A stretch of 64,000 nt of DNA, taken from Aegilops tauschii subsp. strangulata. Its lineage: Eukaryota > Streptophyta > Magnoliopsida > Poales > Poaceae. The translations under genes were made by a program, and so were the position numbers. The notes under the pieces were generated by a model. It was not told the origin of the DNA. It ran no database searches and saw nothing but the letters and a program-made list of their open reading frames with translations. The DNA lies in NCBI RefSeq assembly GCF_002575655.3, contig NC_053037.3, positions 47,341,242 to 47,405,241 on the forward strand, written 5' to 3'. Positions 9,900-21,504 of the stretch are shown piece after piece. The stretch's first letter is position 1, and each line of letters starts with the position of its first letter.

Positions 9900-11520
9900 T
9901 ATGTTGGTGGATGCTATATCCACGAACAAAAAAAAAGATATTTTCTTGTAAAAAATAGAGAAATATAAATTTATAAATGCCATGGTATGAAAATACGAAA
10001 ATTTTCCTGTTTCAAAAAAGTACGAAAATTGTCATGCTACTTTATAAAACTGCCATTTCTCTAATTTATGAATTTACAATGGTATGATTGAAGAAAAAGC
10101 GCCATGTTATCTATTTTTTTAATGAAATTTTTCCGTGGAGATGTTTCATTGTGCAAAAAATTCCATGTTTTGAAGAATAAATTTTCTTTATTTTTGCCAT
10201 GGACCAAAAACAAAATCAGATGCTGCAAAAATTTGATTTATTAGGTCTATTGTGCAAAAATAATGAAAAATGTCATGCCAATCAAAAAATAAAACTGCCA
10301 TGCCAATTAAAAAATACCGTCATCTTAGTAATAAAAATATCATGGCAACAATAATGAAAATGCCATGCTCTCAAATAATAAAACTAACATATTGTTAATA
10401 ATTAAATTTCCATTATCCTAAAAATAAACCCAAATGATAACGCTCACATGTGTGGCATATTTGCACATCGCCCACACGCCTTGATCCACCTTGATTCTGT
10501 TTTGCACGAATCCTAAAAGAATCTGAGTGCCACGTAGGCATAGCGTGTTGTGTGGGCGTTAGAGCGCTCGCCCACACAACCTGTAGTGCGCGGTTGCCAG
10601 CTGCGCTGTGTGGGCGAACCAGTTTCCGCCCACAAAATCACCAACCAGTCCACGCACGTGTGGGTGAACTGCTCTTCGCCCACACGATGCTCGTACGGTG
10701 ATAGATGTCAATTGCAGTTGCGCGTATGTGGCAACTAGGTAAACACACATGGCAACTATGATTCGTTGGTAGATGGCAACTGCAGTTGCGCGTAAGTGGC
10801 AACCTGATAAACACACATGGCAATTAACCATACATGGCAACTATGGTTGGACCACACGTGGCAACTAGATAAACACACATGACAACTATTTTGTTTGACC
10901 ACATGTGGCAAGTAGTTAATCACACACGGCAACTATGGTTTAATTGCACGCGACAACTACCGTAAATTAGACATGGCAACTATAGTTAACCAAAACAGAG
11001 AAAGTTGCCATGCTTTTACAACTACATTTGCCATCCCAGATGGCAACTAAAGCATTATCCCGCGGGTAACTAACGTAGCTGCGCCAGGACGTGTGGTCAT
11101 TTTTGCTTCGTGCCACACGCGTGGGGTGGGATGAGTAGTACTTATTGGACGTGTGTCACTAAGTAGCTGCGCCCACACGTGTGGACAGTTCGAATGTTCG
11201 CACACACACGGCCCGTGAACTGCCTCTTGCTTACACCACACGCGGTGTGTGGGCGGATGTCTAGTATACCACACGTGTGGGCATTATCAGCGTCCAAAAT
11301 AAACTGCCAGGTTATTAATAATAAAAAATGACATGCTCTTGATAATAAAATTGTGAACCTCTTGATAATAAAACGTGACATGTTATTGATAATAAAAGAT
11401 GACATGATCTTAATAATAAAATTGTCGTCCTCTTAATAATAAAAGTGTCATGTTATTAATTATTAAAATGCCATGCTCTTAACAATAAAATTGCCATGTG
11501 ACAAAATAAAAAATCAATTC
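9900..11520. repeat. AT-rich 'aataaaattgccatg' repeat region
   Basis: Units of roughly 22 bp with the core taataaaa.tgccatgctctt recur at about 10260-10440 and again at about 11300-11500, on both sides of the TIR element at 10436-11288. This suggests that element inserted into one pre-existing array, probably part of an older DNA transposon. No ORF is present. Confidence 0.5.
10436..11288. mobile_element. TIR element rich in GGCAACT and CCCACACG repeats
   Basis: Imperfect terminal inverted repeats of about 42 bp: 10436-10477 (gataacgctcacatgtgtgg...) is matched by the inverse of about 11247-11288 (gataatgcccacacgtgtgg...). The interior is a mosaic of 'cgcccacacg' palindromic motifs near both ends and many 'acacacatggcaact' repeats at 10730-11050. 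No TSD could be fixed and there is no transposase. The superfamily is uncertain, Mutator- or CACTA-like. Confidence 0.55.
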
Positions 11521-11570
11521 CAAACTTGCGATGAATAAGTGATAAAATTTCCCCTTGCTAACATGTCTCG

Positions 11571-12636
11571 AAAACCAGTCCTAGCTAAGTCATAACCCCC
11601 ACAAGCCTCTTTATAAGTGCTCACTGTGACCTCATACAATGATCATCCAGGACATGCCCTTTGCTTTTAGGAAAAAAAAACATCAAATGATTGGATAAGC
11701 GCTAGTTGAAAGAATGCCCAATTAGGCCATTACACACTTATATTCTGTAGTAGTCAAAACATATTAAATATATTTTATACACCTTGAGGAGAATAATTAC
11801 ATCCAGGACATGCCCTGTGCTCAATCTCTCGGAGGTGCTCATAGGAGTAGGGTGTGTGTGCGTGCGTTCATAGGGGTGAGTGTATATGTGTATGTATGAG
11901 CGTCTTTATTATGTTAAAAAAAACTTCTATTAGGACAAACAGAGTATATCATCACATTTCTAGGGGTGGATTAAGAAGTCAATAACCGTTTATATAGTAC
12001 TAAAAGAAGTTGCTAAACAGTTCCTATCCATGATTAGTGATCTAAAGCCAGTGCACCATGCATCATGCACTGCAAATGTTGATGATTAAACAAGTTTACA
12101 AACTTCAGTGCTTACTGGTTTGGCAAGCCTCACCACTGCATGGTGGTACCACTTGCCCACACCTGCACACTTTCTGTCTGCAATGTACACACATATACAT
12201 TATTACCTTTTGGAGCTTATCTCATTGATGACATCCATAGCAATATGCTTGCGGAAGTTATAACCATGCTTTTTTTATCCTTGTGATCTAAAAGCATCTG
12301 ACTGACTCATTTTGGCCTTTGATTTGTGGGCACAATAACATTGTTCACAACACATAGAAACGCAATGAGTTGTAGTTGGCAGGCAGAAGCATTGCTTGCA
12401 TCTCTCCAAAACCAGTCCTAGCTAAGTCATAACCCCCACAAGCCTCTTTATAGTGCTCACTGTGACCTCATACAATGATCATCCAGGACATGCCCTTTGC
12501 TATTTAGGTAAACCCATCAAATGATTGAGTAAGCGCTAGTTGAAAGACTGCCCATTAGGCCATTGCACACTTATATTCTGTAGTAGTCAAAACATATTAA
12601 ATATAATTTATACACCTTGAGGAGAATAATTACATC
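11571..12636. repeat. Direct duplication of about 230 bp separated by 0.6 kb
   Basis: Copy A (11571-11803) and copy B (12407-12636) are over 90% alike by eye. They share 'ccagtcctagctaagtcata' at the start and 'cttgaggagaataattacat' at the end. Each contains cctcttta(t)a(a)gtgctcac, a TATA-like word. A further short copy of 'atccaggacatgccct' follows copy A at 11801. The spacer (11804-12406) has no recognisable gene. Confidence 0.8.
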
Positions 12637-13150
12637 TTTGGTCTAGATGGAGCTAATTAAGTTTATGCCTACCATACCAATTGATCATTAAGAAAGAAGC
12701 TTCTCTTATGTGTATCACCATGATCAGATGGCATCATAGGCACAAAACTCATTCTATCAACTATGCTAACAAAGGTTCTAATTCTTTGGTAAACTAAATT
12801 CATCATAGTCATCTGGGATAGGAACACCTCATCTAAGCATGAAAACTCCATGTTATCCTTGTGGAAGCTCACTTGCGAATCATAGCTTGACTCAAACACC
12901 CGGCATTACCACCCAATTTATGCATCCCTGCAATGATCATCCATGCATGTTGGCACGTTTGTCATGCATATATGATGATGCTAAATGCATAGTTTAACAA
13001 AATGCTTGATACAATAACATGGATGCAGCACCCAAATTGTCTGGGTTGCCTTTCTTCTTGCGATGCCACTTGTGTGAACTACCCGAAGTGCTCTTACTAT
13101 ACCCCCATTCACGTCAAGTAAGTGGTAATCATGCATCACACCCAGGTTAT
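12637..13150. other. Unassigned; one short minus-strand open frame
   Basis: A 76-residue minus-strand open frame (12669-12899) has non-repetitive composition but no recognisable motif and no clear splice sites. The remainder holds nothing I can support. Confidence 0.25.
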
Positions 13151-13912
13151 TTTGGTTGCCTGAGGGCTAATTTGGTTGCCAGGGATCCCGGGGGGATCCC
13201 CCTACTTTCCCTGGATAGGAAATCCACGAGCTGAATCAACCCTGGGGAGCCTACCGCGCAATTTGGTCGCGTGCAAAGGGGAAGAACCCCCGCCCTTTCC
13301 TCGCCCCTTCCCCGGGTGGGACTTCCACGCCTAAAGAGGTCGGGGACGAAATCCTCGTCTCGCTCGCTCTCGCAACTGAGAGGCGGCGGCGTTCGATGAC
13401 GATTCCCAGTTTTCTCCGTCCGGTCACCGGGAGGGCGGCCTCAACTTCCCAATTTTCTCCGTCCGGCCGCCGGGATCGCCGCCCCAACCCTCCTGTACCA
13501 AGCGATCCGCCTCCACGCTCCGCCAGGCCACCCCTCCAGCGACGGCAACAACCTGGCGGCCGTCCTCCTTTCCCTGAGCTCCCCTCCGCCAAGAAGCTGC
13601 TCTCACCTCCGACGATGACGCGACGGCGACACCAGGCCGTCATCCTCCTCCTCGTTCAACCAAAGCCCTTCCTCAGCGTTTTGCTTCCGGATGATGATGC
13701 CTTCCCATCTCCGCGCCCACTACCGCAGATCCATGCCTGGTGAAATTTTCTGCTATGTGAATCACGGGCAGGAATCATTACTCCCTTCCTGCTACCAAAT
13801 GGTCAGGGCAATCTCCCGCTTCCATGGGAGGGGATCCCAGCTGACAGGTAAACTCCCCCGATGGGGTTTTGCTCCCCTGGTTGTGCTGCCCCGTGAGACC
13901 AAACAAAGCCTG
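13150..13912. mobile_element. Possible Harbinger-like element with a captured GC-rich fragment
   Basis: The left edge 'ggctaatttggttgcc' and the inverse of the right edge 'gagaccaaacaaagcc' are weakly similar and resemble the GGGC..GTTTGGTT ends of Tourist/PIF-Harbinger elements. 'tga' flanks both sides rather than the usual TWA. The GC-rich interior is open on both strands (13251-13743), with a proline/arginine-rich translation on the plus strand. This may be a captured gene leader. Evidence is weak. Confidence 0.25.
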
Positions 13913-14334
13913 AAAGGGCTCCCAATGCAGAAGATGAACGTCTTCTTCAGACCGACATTAGAACCGCCACTATTTACTGCCCCATCAGTACCGATGTGAT
14001 CTCCAGTACCATTTCATGAGGTCCTACTATGTGTTGCATGGCTGATTATGTTACAGTATGTGTTTGTTTAATTAGTGATATAGGGATTGTGTATGCTGAT
14101 CCGAAACTCTAGTTCAAGTTTATACTGAACTGTCAATTCTAAAATCCACTCATCGAAACAATCAACCGAGAGACACCAAAAGCAACATTGGCAGAATCTT
14201 TGATTCATCACGGCAGCAGCCGCACAAGAAAAATATGCCATCACGACTACATTCAAGTGATACTGAAAAATATATCCTTTCTATCATGATGATATGATGA
14301 TGAAATTCTGAATTACTATTAGTGGACAATTGCT
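13913..14334. other. 3' flank of the DUF674 gene; nothing else seen
   Basis: The stretch includes the likely 3' untranslated region of the minus-strand gene ending at 14335. No other ORF, repeat or TE terminus is supported. Confidence 0.4.
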
Positions 14335-15131
14335 TCACTCTTGACTCTTGAGGAAGACATCGGTCAGCACGGTCTTGGACTTTAAGGAAGCAGCTAGTAT
14401 CCTCAGCGCCTACATTCCAAGACAGAGAAAAGAAAATCAATCACCAGTTCAAAACTCCTAGAAACCGAAGCACGAGTCCACGCGTACCTCTTCCTTGACG
14501 ATCTTCACGGTTTTCTCCTGCAGCGCGCTGAGGTCCTCGCCGCCAAATTGTGCGAACTGCGTGATTCCAGTAGCGACATGGTGGTGAAAAAAGAAGCCGG
14601 AGTAACCGACAGGTCGTCCCCGACAGTATACGTGGCCGTGGGTAGCGACGGCGTCGTGGATGTTCCCGCGGCGACAGCATTGTACGTGGAACTGGTGCAA
14701 TGGCAGGTTCTGCCATTGCTTAGGTGCGCGCTCAGCAGCTGCTGCAGGCGGGAGAGCGCAGCGGGGCCGACGGCCGGGCTCAGGCGCCGCTCCTTGCCCT
14801 TGTAGCCGGCGTCCATCTTCTCCACGCTGCCGAGGACGTTGCCGATGCTGCCGACCATGTGCTCCTTGGTCAGCAGGTCGACGACGGTGCCCAGCGGCAG
14901 GGACAGGAGGCCGGTGAGGAACTCCACAACGTCGCTTCCGGCCTCGGCGAAGCGAACGTTCTGAGTCTTGGTGTCGATCACGAGCTTGATCGATAACCCC
15001 GCCGCCAAAGTAGCTGCGGCTGCCCCCTGTGCAGCTAATTCGTCATAGTCATCCTCATCCTCCGATCCCCACTCCGGCGCACTAGCATCATCCGATTCCG
15101 ACGACATCGCCGCCCGCTGGCGGCGAGGCAT
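14335..15131 (-). pseudogene. DUF674 family gene, two exons, with an apparent frameshift
   Basis: The 208-residue open frame from the ATG at 15131 has an acidic N-terminus followed by SIKLVIDTKTQNVRFAEAGS, DVVEFLTGLLSLPLG and TYTVGDDLSV. This is the signature of plant DUF674 proteins, whose function is unknown. The family's next block (FAQFGGEDLSALQEKTVKIV) is present but in another frame, so a one-base indel lies near 14560-14600. Exon 1 ends at 14488 (GAG|GTACGC). A 78-bp intron (14410-14487) ends in ATGTAG, and exon 2 (14335-14409) encodes ALRILAASLKSKTVLTDVFL plus a short tail and TGA, matching the family C-terminus. The intron and tail are conserved, so the loss is recent or is a sequence error. 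A very short intron removing the shift is possible but would be below the usual plant minimum. Confidence 0.8.
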
Positions 15132-15560
15132 TTTAAATCACGGCGCAGGCGCTCAGCGGCGGTGTGCAAAGGTGAAGGTCGAGGAGAAAGCAGTCGATCA
15201 GGGAGTGGCGGCGGCTAGCTAGGGTTTAGATGGTGTGGATGCAGATGAGCACGCGCACGAATTTATCCTAGGCATCAGACTACTGATGATATGCATCCAT
15301 CAGACCTGTCATACGCCATCGGATTGGAAATAATATGGACGTCCGATGTGTCGTGTGCTCGCGTGGCGATGCCTAGGCATGCAGTTTGTTTGGATAGACA
15401 CTAGTAACAGCGATTTTCTTTCCATAACTGCTTGCGTAAATCACATCTTAGCTCGGATGGTTAGCAGGCGGTCCTCTTCCTTGGGAAGCAAATATTGTTC
15501 CATTATCGATGCTAGGCGCCGGCGTAACGGCCGGACGCTTCGGCCGGTCCAACCCTAGCC
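15132..15560. other. Promoter/leader side of the DUF674 gene
   Basis: The minus-strand leader (about 15132-15225, ctaaaccctagctagccgcc...) is typical of a plant 5' UTR. No convincing TATA box is seen. Beyond 15300 nothing is recognised. Confidence 0.3.
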
Positions 15561-16975
15561 GTCAGATCGGCCTGTTTCGATCCGTTGGATCCTTATCAAC
15601 CAGGGCGTCGTCTTCCTCTCGCGAGCGCGGACGGGAAAAGGAACCTCGTCTCGCCGCCCATCTTCGCCGGCCGCCCCACGCTCCGGCACTCAGCTCGCCC
15701 CGCCCGCTCGCCGCCCCGGCCGCCGGTTGGAGCTGACCGCTCGCCGCCTCGGCCGCCCGTCGGAGCGCCATGGATGCAGCTCCGCGACTCAATTCGTCCA
15801 AGTCCGCTCGCCGCCCCGGCCGCCCGTCGGGGCTGCCCCGCGCTCCGGGACTCAGCTCGCCCCGACCGCTCGCTGCCCCCGCTGCTCGTCGGAGTGCCAT
15901 GGATGCAGCTCCGCCTCACCGATGATTGGTTCCAGCAAAAAACAGAGATGCCCCGTGGTAGCATTTTCCCGTGTCAGTCGTAGCAAATGAAGACAACGGT
16001 TGCAGCAAAAAAAATCAATCGGTGTCGCCATTGTAGCAAACATGTTAATCGGATGTAGCAAAACACATCGCCAATGGTAGCAAAAAACGAGGTTGTTGCA
16101 ACAAAAAATGTCCGTCCTCGTCGTCGCCGGTCACACCTCAGTCGCAAAAAAGTACCATGGCCGCATGAATGGATGTAGCAAAACACACAGACGGTAGTAG
16201 CAAAAAATTGACACGGTTGTAGCTTTTCCCCTCTACGATGGAAGCTTTTCTGTAAACGATTGAAACTTTTTTTGTTTTGAGCAGCGCCTGGGTGAAAAAT
16301 TCATCTCTCGTTCGGTTGTTCGGTTGAAGCTTTTCTGTAGACGGTTGTAGCTTTCCTCGATGGCACTGAACGCTTGCAACTTTCTGTATATCCGATGTAG
16401 CAAAACTCGGCGCCGGTTGTAGCTGAGTGGTGTGCCGGTTGTAGCAAAATGTGATACAGGTTGTAGCATGTAACAAAAAAGCGCGATGTCTAGTGTTTGC
16501 TCGCGATGACGATGACGCCGTTTTGCTGCAACAGTAGTAGAGTTTTGCTACAACCGGCGATTGAATTTGCTACAACCGGTTCTAACAAAAAATCACCGTG
16601 GGTGTGTAGTCTGCCATGGCTGGGGAGGCTCGAGCGCTGCAAGGTCTGGCGAGGGGCGGCCGGGGCGGATTCCAGGGAGAGGCAGAGGGGCGGATTCTGG
16701 AAAGAGGCAGAGGGGTAGTAGTCCGGCGAGGGGCGGCCGCAGGCGGACGAGATCCGACGAGGGACGGCCGCACGCGAACGAGATCCGGCGAGGGGCGGCC
16801 GCACGCGGACGACAAGGCGCTCTTCTCTGGCGGCGGCGGTCGAAGGAGCCCGCTGGTCGCCTGGCCGGCGCGTGGTGCCTGCCGGCGCTGGTGCTCTCCT
16901 GTACGTGCGCTGCGCGAGGAAGAGGGAGACCGGCCTAATCGTTCCGCCGGTGCCCCGGCCCCAAACGTTTCCCTA
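15560..16975. repeat. TE-derived block: GC-rich ends around 'ttgtagcaaaa' repeats
   Basis: 15600-15930 and 16610-16930 are GC-rich, with internal direct repeats (cgctcgccgccccggccgcc; gatccggcgaggggcggccg, three copies). The middle (about 15960-16600) is packed with 'tgtagcaaaa' words on the plus strand, switching to the inverse 'ttttgctacaacc' after about 16530. This inverted arrangement suggests one transposon with subterminal motif arrays, but TIRs and TSD could not be fixed. The overlapping open frames are GC artefacts. Confidence 0.45.
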
Positions 16976-17682
16976 TTTAAATTGGCTTCCTTAACAAAAA
17001 AAGAGTTTCCAATGGATAAATGCGTTGCTTCCATGGTGAATTAAACTGCTTCCATCTACAGGTGAATTGGCTTCCACGGTGAATAAAACTTGATATAGTG
17101 TCGAGGTAGATGAGCACGAGGCGGATTGGATCCGGGCGTGTCGGGTGGAGACAGGTGGAAGCCGTGCGTGTCGGATGTGGATGGGTGAGCTTATGTGGTG
17201 ATGTGGCATACAATTTAGGGAAGTATAGGCACCCAAAGACGTATGTGATCGTAGGGCAGATGCTGGCCATATACAAGGAAGTATGGTCACTAGTAGAAAA
17301 ATGGCCTAATGTGAAGGACATTATTCCGGGTTTGTAACAGAACCGGCATTAATGTGATCATTAGTGTCGGTTCCAACGGCTAGGTGGGCGGAGCTAATTA
17401 GTACCGGTTCGTGAAGAACCTTTAGTACCGGTTCTTGCCACGAACCGGTACTAATTAAAGAGCCTGTGGCAGGCTGTGGTCAGGCTGGGACCCCACTAGC
17501 ACCTTTAATACCGGTTCATGGCACAAACCGGTACTAGAGGTCTCTAGTTGATTCATTCTGCAGCGTTTTTTAGTCCCACCTCGCTCCGCTAACAGAGTTT
17601 TTACCACCTCAAATATGTTACATCTCAAACTATCACAACCACTTGGTCTTCATTGAACTCTATGTGTAGAATTTGTGGCCAC

Positions 17683-17727
17683 AATATGAGTCTTCTCCGG
17701 TTTTCTAAACCGGTGAAGACTCATATT
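17683..17727. repeat. 45-nt near-perfect hairpin
   Basis: aatatgagtcttctccggttt and its inverse, with one mismatch, are separated by a 3-nt loop (tct). The stem is 21 bp. It lies inside the CACTA element near the left end. Confidence 0.7.
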
Positions 17728-18555
17728 GACAATTCAGATTGTACACAAAAAGATCATTGATAATCAATGTATTTTTGATGTATTTTTCTGTAGCAGTAGC
17801 GTGTTTTGGCTGAAAGGCGGTACTGATCAATGTATTTTTATGTATATTTTTACATGTTTACACAATCTTTTTCGAAGTATCAGGGTTTATAAGCCCTGAG
17901 TGCAGAGATGATGAAGGAGAGGCGCAATGCTCACCTGCACGTTGCTTAGCTTCAGTATGCACGATTCAAGGCCACGTCATCAACTTTCAACCCTTTCTGG
18001 CATCATTTGCTATTTTTCATTCATTTACTGATTTGTTTTGTGACCTAAATGACCGTGAAATTGAAAAGCAGTACAAAATGAACTCTGAAAAGGTTGAAAC
18101 TTGGCATGGTATCATTATTTCACCCGCATAGCATGTGCAAAAAAGTACAGAGGGTTACGGCAAAAAATGGATGCACTTCGTGTACAAACTGGACAATCTC
18201 TTTCGAAGTATCAGGGTTTCAAACGAAAACTCATCTGTTACACCGGCTATTCAAAATTTTAATAACTTATTAATTACAACTCCAGACGTATTACCAATTT
18301 GAATATAATGATAAAACACACTAATATTAAACTTAAGAAAAAATAATTACTGAAAAATCTATTTTAAAGTTAATTTATTCACGAACTAGTGATTCACACA
18401 AATTTCAAATAATTCAAATTTAAACTATTCAATTTTTTTATACCTAAAGCAAAAATATTCACAAAGAAACTCTAATAAATCAAAAAAAATACTCAGAATA
18501 AATAAAAGAAAATATTTAAACCACAAAAGAAAAATACTATATAAAAAAATTATTT

Positions 18556-18637
18556 CCGCGCTGCCCAGTGGGCCTGCTCGGCCTTGGGCGTGGATATGCA
18601 GGCCCATAAGGCCCAGCAGGCTCACAGGGCAGCGCGG
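18556..18637. repeat. Hairpin with arms of about 35 bp, GC-rich
   Basis: The arm 18556-18589 (ccgcgctgcccagtgggcct...) pairs with 18602-18637 (...ggctcacagggcagcgcgg) with a few mismatches and a 12-nt loop. It lies between AT-rich sequence and the promoter-like block of the CACTA cargo. Confidence 0.7.
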
Positions 18638-18775
18638 CAAAGTTAAGCCCAGAGGCCTGCATTATAGAGGAGCTCGAAGGAGCAGCCGCGGCTGGGTTTT
18701 ATAAACCAGTGCGGCTGCCCTTCGCTCGGCGAGGTGGGACTAAACATTGTGCACCGTGGAACGGGAGCGCACCCC

Positions 18776-18946
18776 CTTTAGTACCGGTTCGTGGCACCAA
18801 CCGGTACTAAAGGGCGGGTCTTTAGTACCGGGTGGAGCCACGAACCGGTACTAAAGGGGGTCACTTTCCGCCGCTTGGCCTGGCCAAATTTGACCTTTAG
18901 TACCGGTTCCTGGCTCCAACCGGTATTAAAGGCCTCCCTATATAAG
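18776..18946 (+). promoter_or_regulatory. Inverted 'accggt' repeats followed by a TATA box upstream of CACTA cargo
   Basis: Several copies of tttagtaccggttcgtgg face their inverses at 18776-18925. They are followed by ctatataag (TATA core at 18939-18946), then a pyrimidine-rich leader and a GC-rich stretch (18990-19250) ending in a (ca)n run at about 19258-19303. The cargo gene's ATG is at 19710. The TATA position makes this the likely promoter of the captured gene, or the element's own. Confidence 0.5.
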
Positions 18947-19709
18947 AAACACTTACGAAAATTTCAGTTATCATCTGTTCATCTGTTCGTCGCGCCCGTC
19001 CCCGCGCCGCCCCTATCACCGTCCCCGTCGCCGTCGTCGCCGCCCCCGTCCGGTCGCCGGCCCCGTCGTCGTCGTCGCCGTCCTCGCTGCCCCTTCGTCC
19101 CTGCGCTGCCCCCGTCGCCGTCGTCGCCGCCCCCGTCGCGCGCGTCCCGTCGGCGCCCCGGCCCGTCCCTGTCGCCTCGCATCGCCGGTCGTCGCCCCGC
19201 TGTAAGATCGACCGCGCGCCCCGGCCGGCCCTCGCCGCTCGCCGGCGGCCTCTATGTGCACATGCACACACACGCACACACACAAACACACACACACGCA
19301 CGAATGTTTATTGTCAAATGTTAGATTATATAAATGTTAGATTATATATGAATTAATAATGTTAGATGAGTTAGTTTTTTATACTTCTAGTTATATATGA
19401 ATTTATATTAATGTTAGATGAATTAGATATATATTAAATTTAGGTATATGAGATTTGATTATCTAATTAAAATTTTAGTATATAGAACTAGCTACTTTAT
19501 TTTTAATAAGAAAATTAATAGAACTACTTTAGTTTAATTAATTAGTTGAACTAGTTAGTTGAATTAGTTGAGCTACTTTATTTAGGTATATTTTTAGTAA
19601 GTGCTTAGTTGAATTAATTAGTTGAACTAGTTGAATTAATAGAACTAGTTTAATCAGTTGAATTAATATAACTAATAAGTGTTTAGTGTTTCACCTATGA
19701 ACATAGAAA

Positions 19710-20949
19710 ATGTCGTCTGACGATGAAAACGATTTCATTATGTGTGAATACTGCGAAGACCAACGCGGCCTATGCGACAGAAATTTCCTAGTTGATGATA
19801 GGCGCTTCAGCATGCATCAAGCTGGATGAGACCTTCGAAGTGGATACAGTAAGTCACAACGACAAGTATTTTTTCGTAATTAAGCATATGCATGACTTAT
19901 GCTTCATTTGCTTCAACTTATAATTTAAATTTTCACTATTCTACTAGCGTATCCCCTGCCATGCAAGAATTTTTGTCTTGGATAAGATATGTTTCAGTCC
20001 TAACAAAACTATGGATGTAAAGAGAGTTTACTCGAAGACCGAGCATGAATATACCTTTAACGTCAAATTATACAATGCAGACACCTACACCTATTTTGAA
20101 TGCAAAACTTGGCAGGCATTATGCAAGGCTTATGCATTCGAGCCTGATATGTTTATCACCTTTGATATTCGTCCCGAAGATGATATTGAAGGTAATAGAG
20201 ACATTTGGGTCGATGTGCAGACGCCTTCAGTTCTACCATTATGTGAGTTTCTCAACCATATTTATATCTTCGACATTGTTTTTTCAAAAATAGTTGACAA
20301 CTAATTTCTATTGACAGCTTATTTCCATTCAAGCAAACATGTCCAGCGCTTGGTAGACAGGACCGTCCATTGTCCCGGGGCTGAACTAAACTGCGAAGGA
20401 GATAAGTCATTATGTTTCATGACTTGAGGATCTTGATGCTGTCAAGAGAAATTATTTTTCTGAATTTGAAAATCTTAGTACTCAAAACGTGCGACCAACA
20501 GTGTTCGTATTGAACTACGGTCACATCTATTTAGGAAAGATGGTAAGATTTTTACTATTTTTCCTCAATGCATCTTTTGCATACATTATTTTTCAAGCTA
20601 AACTTCATTGCTATGTATAATGTTACTATACGATGTTCTTCAACAGGGACTCCCGATGACAGTTGTGCCTCAGTGGATTGATACTAAAGGTCGCATGTCA
20701 ATGGTTAGCTTACGACCAAGACATCCTACATTGCACATGAGTGCATTCAGGGTTTCTACAACCGAGGAATGCTTAATAGTGAAAGACTGGAGCAAAATTG
20801 TGAAGGATCGCAGAGAAGTACTAGGGGGCAGCAATCAGAACCGCAGCCCATGATTAGGAGACAGGTTCATCTGCATGCTCCAATATGATGAATCAGAAGA
20901 GCTATACATGTTCTATGCTATTTTACCTGAGAGAGAACATCAGGAGTGA
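19710..20949 (+). pseudogene. Broken four-exon gene captured by CACTA (wheat B3-like family, tentative)
   Basis: Exons: 19710-19848, 19948-20242, 20318-20542 and 20647-20949, with GT/AG borders throughout (aca|GTAAGT, ATTAT|GTGAGT, GATG|GTAAGA donors). The product contains DFIMCEYCEDQRGLCDRNF, IPCHARIFVLDKICFSPNKT, LYNADTYTYFECKTWQALCK, DMFITFDIRPEDD and DESEELYMFYAILPEREHQE. I recall this as a large wheat family annotated as B3-domain-like; that label is from memory. Lesions visible: a 4-bp insertion near 19811, an extra G near 20398, a TGA at 20420-20422 and a TGA at 20851-20853. The frame is coherent on either side of each lesion. Its place inside a CACTA element explains amplification of the family. 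Confidence 0.75.
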
Positions 20950-21297
20950 TTAGCATGCTCTTAGTACTTGTCCTCTGATGTCCGTGTTCTTCGTCCTGAA
21001 CTTAATCTCAAAGAGTGATTTGCTTTTGTGGTCTTATGAACGCTTATAATCATGACCATGTTGAACTCGATGATATCTTTCCTTCTTGTACAAGTGAATG
21101 TTTCTTCTTTAAGCCAGTATTGGTGGTGATTAGATAGCGGTAATGACTATGATGATTAAATAGTGGTAATGACGACTATGATGATTTTTAGCTAGCTAGT
21201 ATACTGTTGTTGGTGATGATATGATGCAATAGTTTTTATATTAATATGATGATGATGAGTTATTATATCATTTATGGAAGAAACCGCAGATTAATTT

Positions 21298-21504
21298 CAA
21301 TTGGATGGATCCTAGCTAGCTAAGTGATCAAGTATATGCCATATCCATATTAATTACTTGATCAACTGGATGGATCCTAGCTAGCTAAGTGATCAAGTAT
21401 ATGCCATATCAATATTAATTACTTGATCACGTGATCAAGTAATTAATATGGATATGGCATATACTTTGATCACTTAGCTAGGATCCATGCATGCATCCAG
21501 TTGA
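21298..21504. repeat. Direct plus inverted repeat forming a 70-bp-arm hairpin
   Basis: A unit of about 66 bp (ggatggatcctagctagcta...taattacttgatca) is present as two direct copies at about 21298-21362 and 21363-21428, then inverted at 21431-21504 around a perfect palindrome acttgatcac|gtgatcaagt. The second copy and the inverted copy would form a stem of about 70 bp with essentially no loop. Confidence 0.85.

Noticed and set aside
15562..16938. Long open frames in the GC-rich segments
   Set aside because: All strands are open at once, translations are Arg/Pro/Ala repeats, and the DNA is internally repetitive; composition explains them.
18791..19324. 177-residue plus-strand frame through the CACTA promoter region
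   Set aside because: It runs through inverted accggt repeats, the TATA box and a simple (ca)n repeat, with no coherent protein features.
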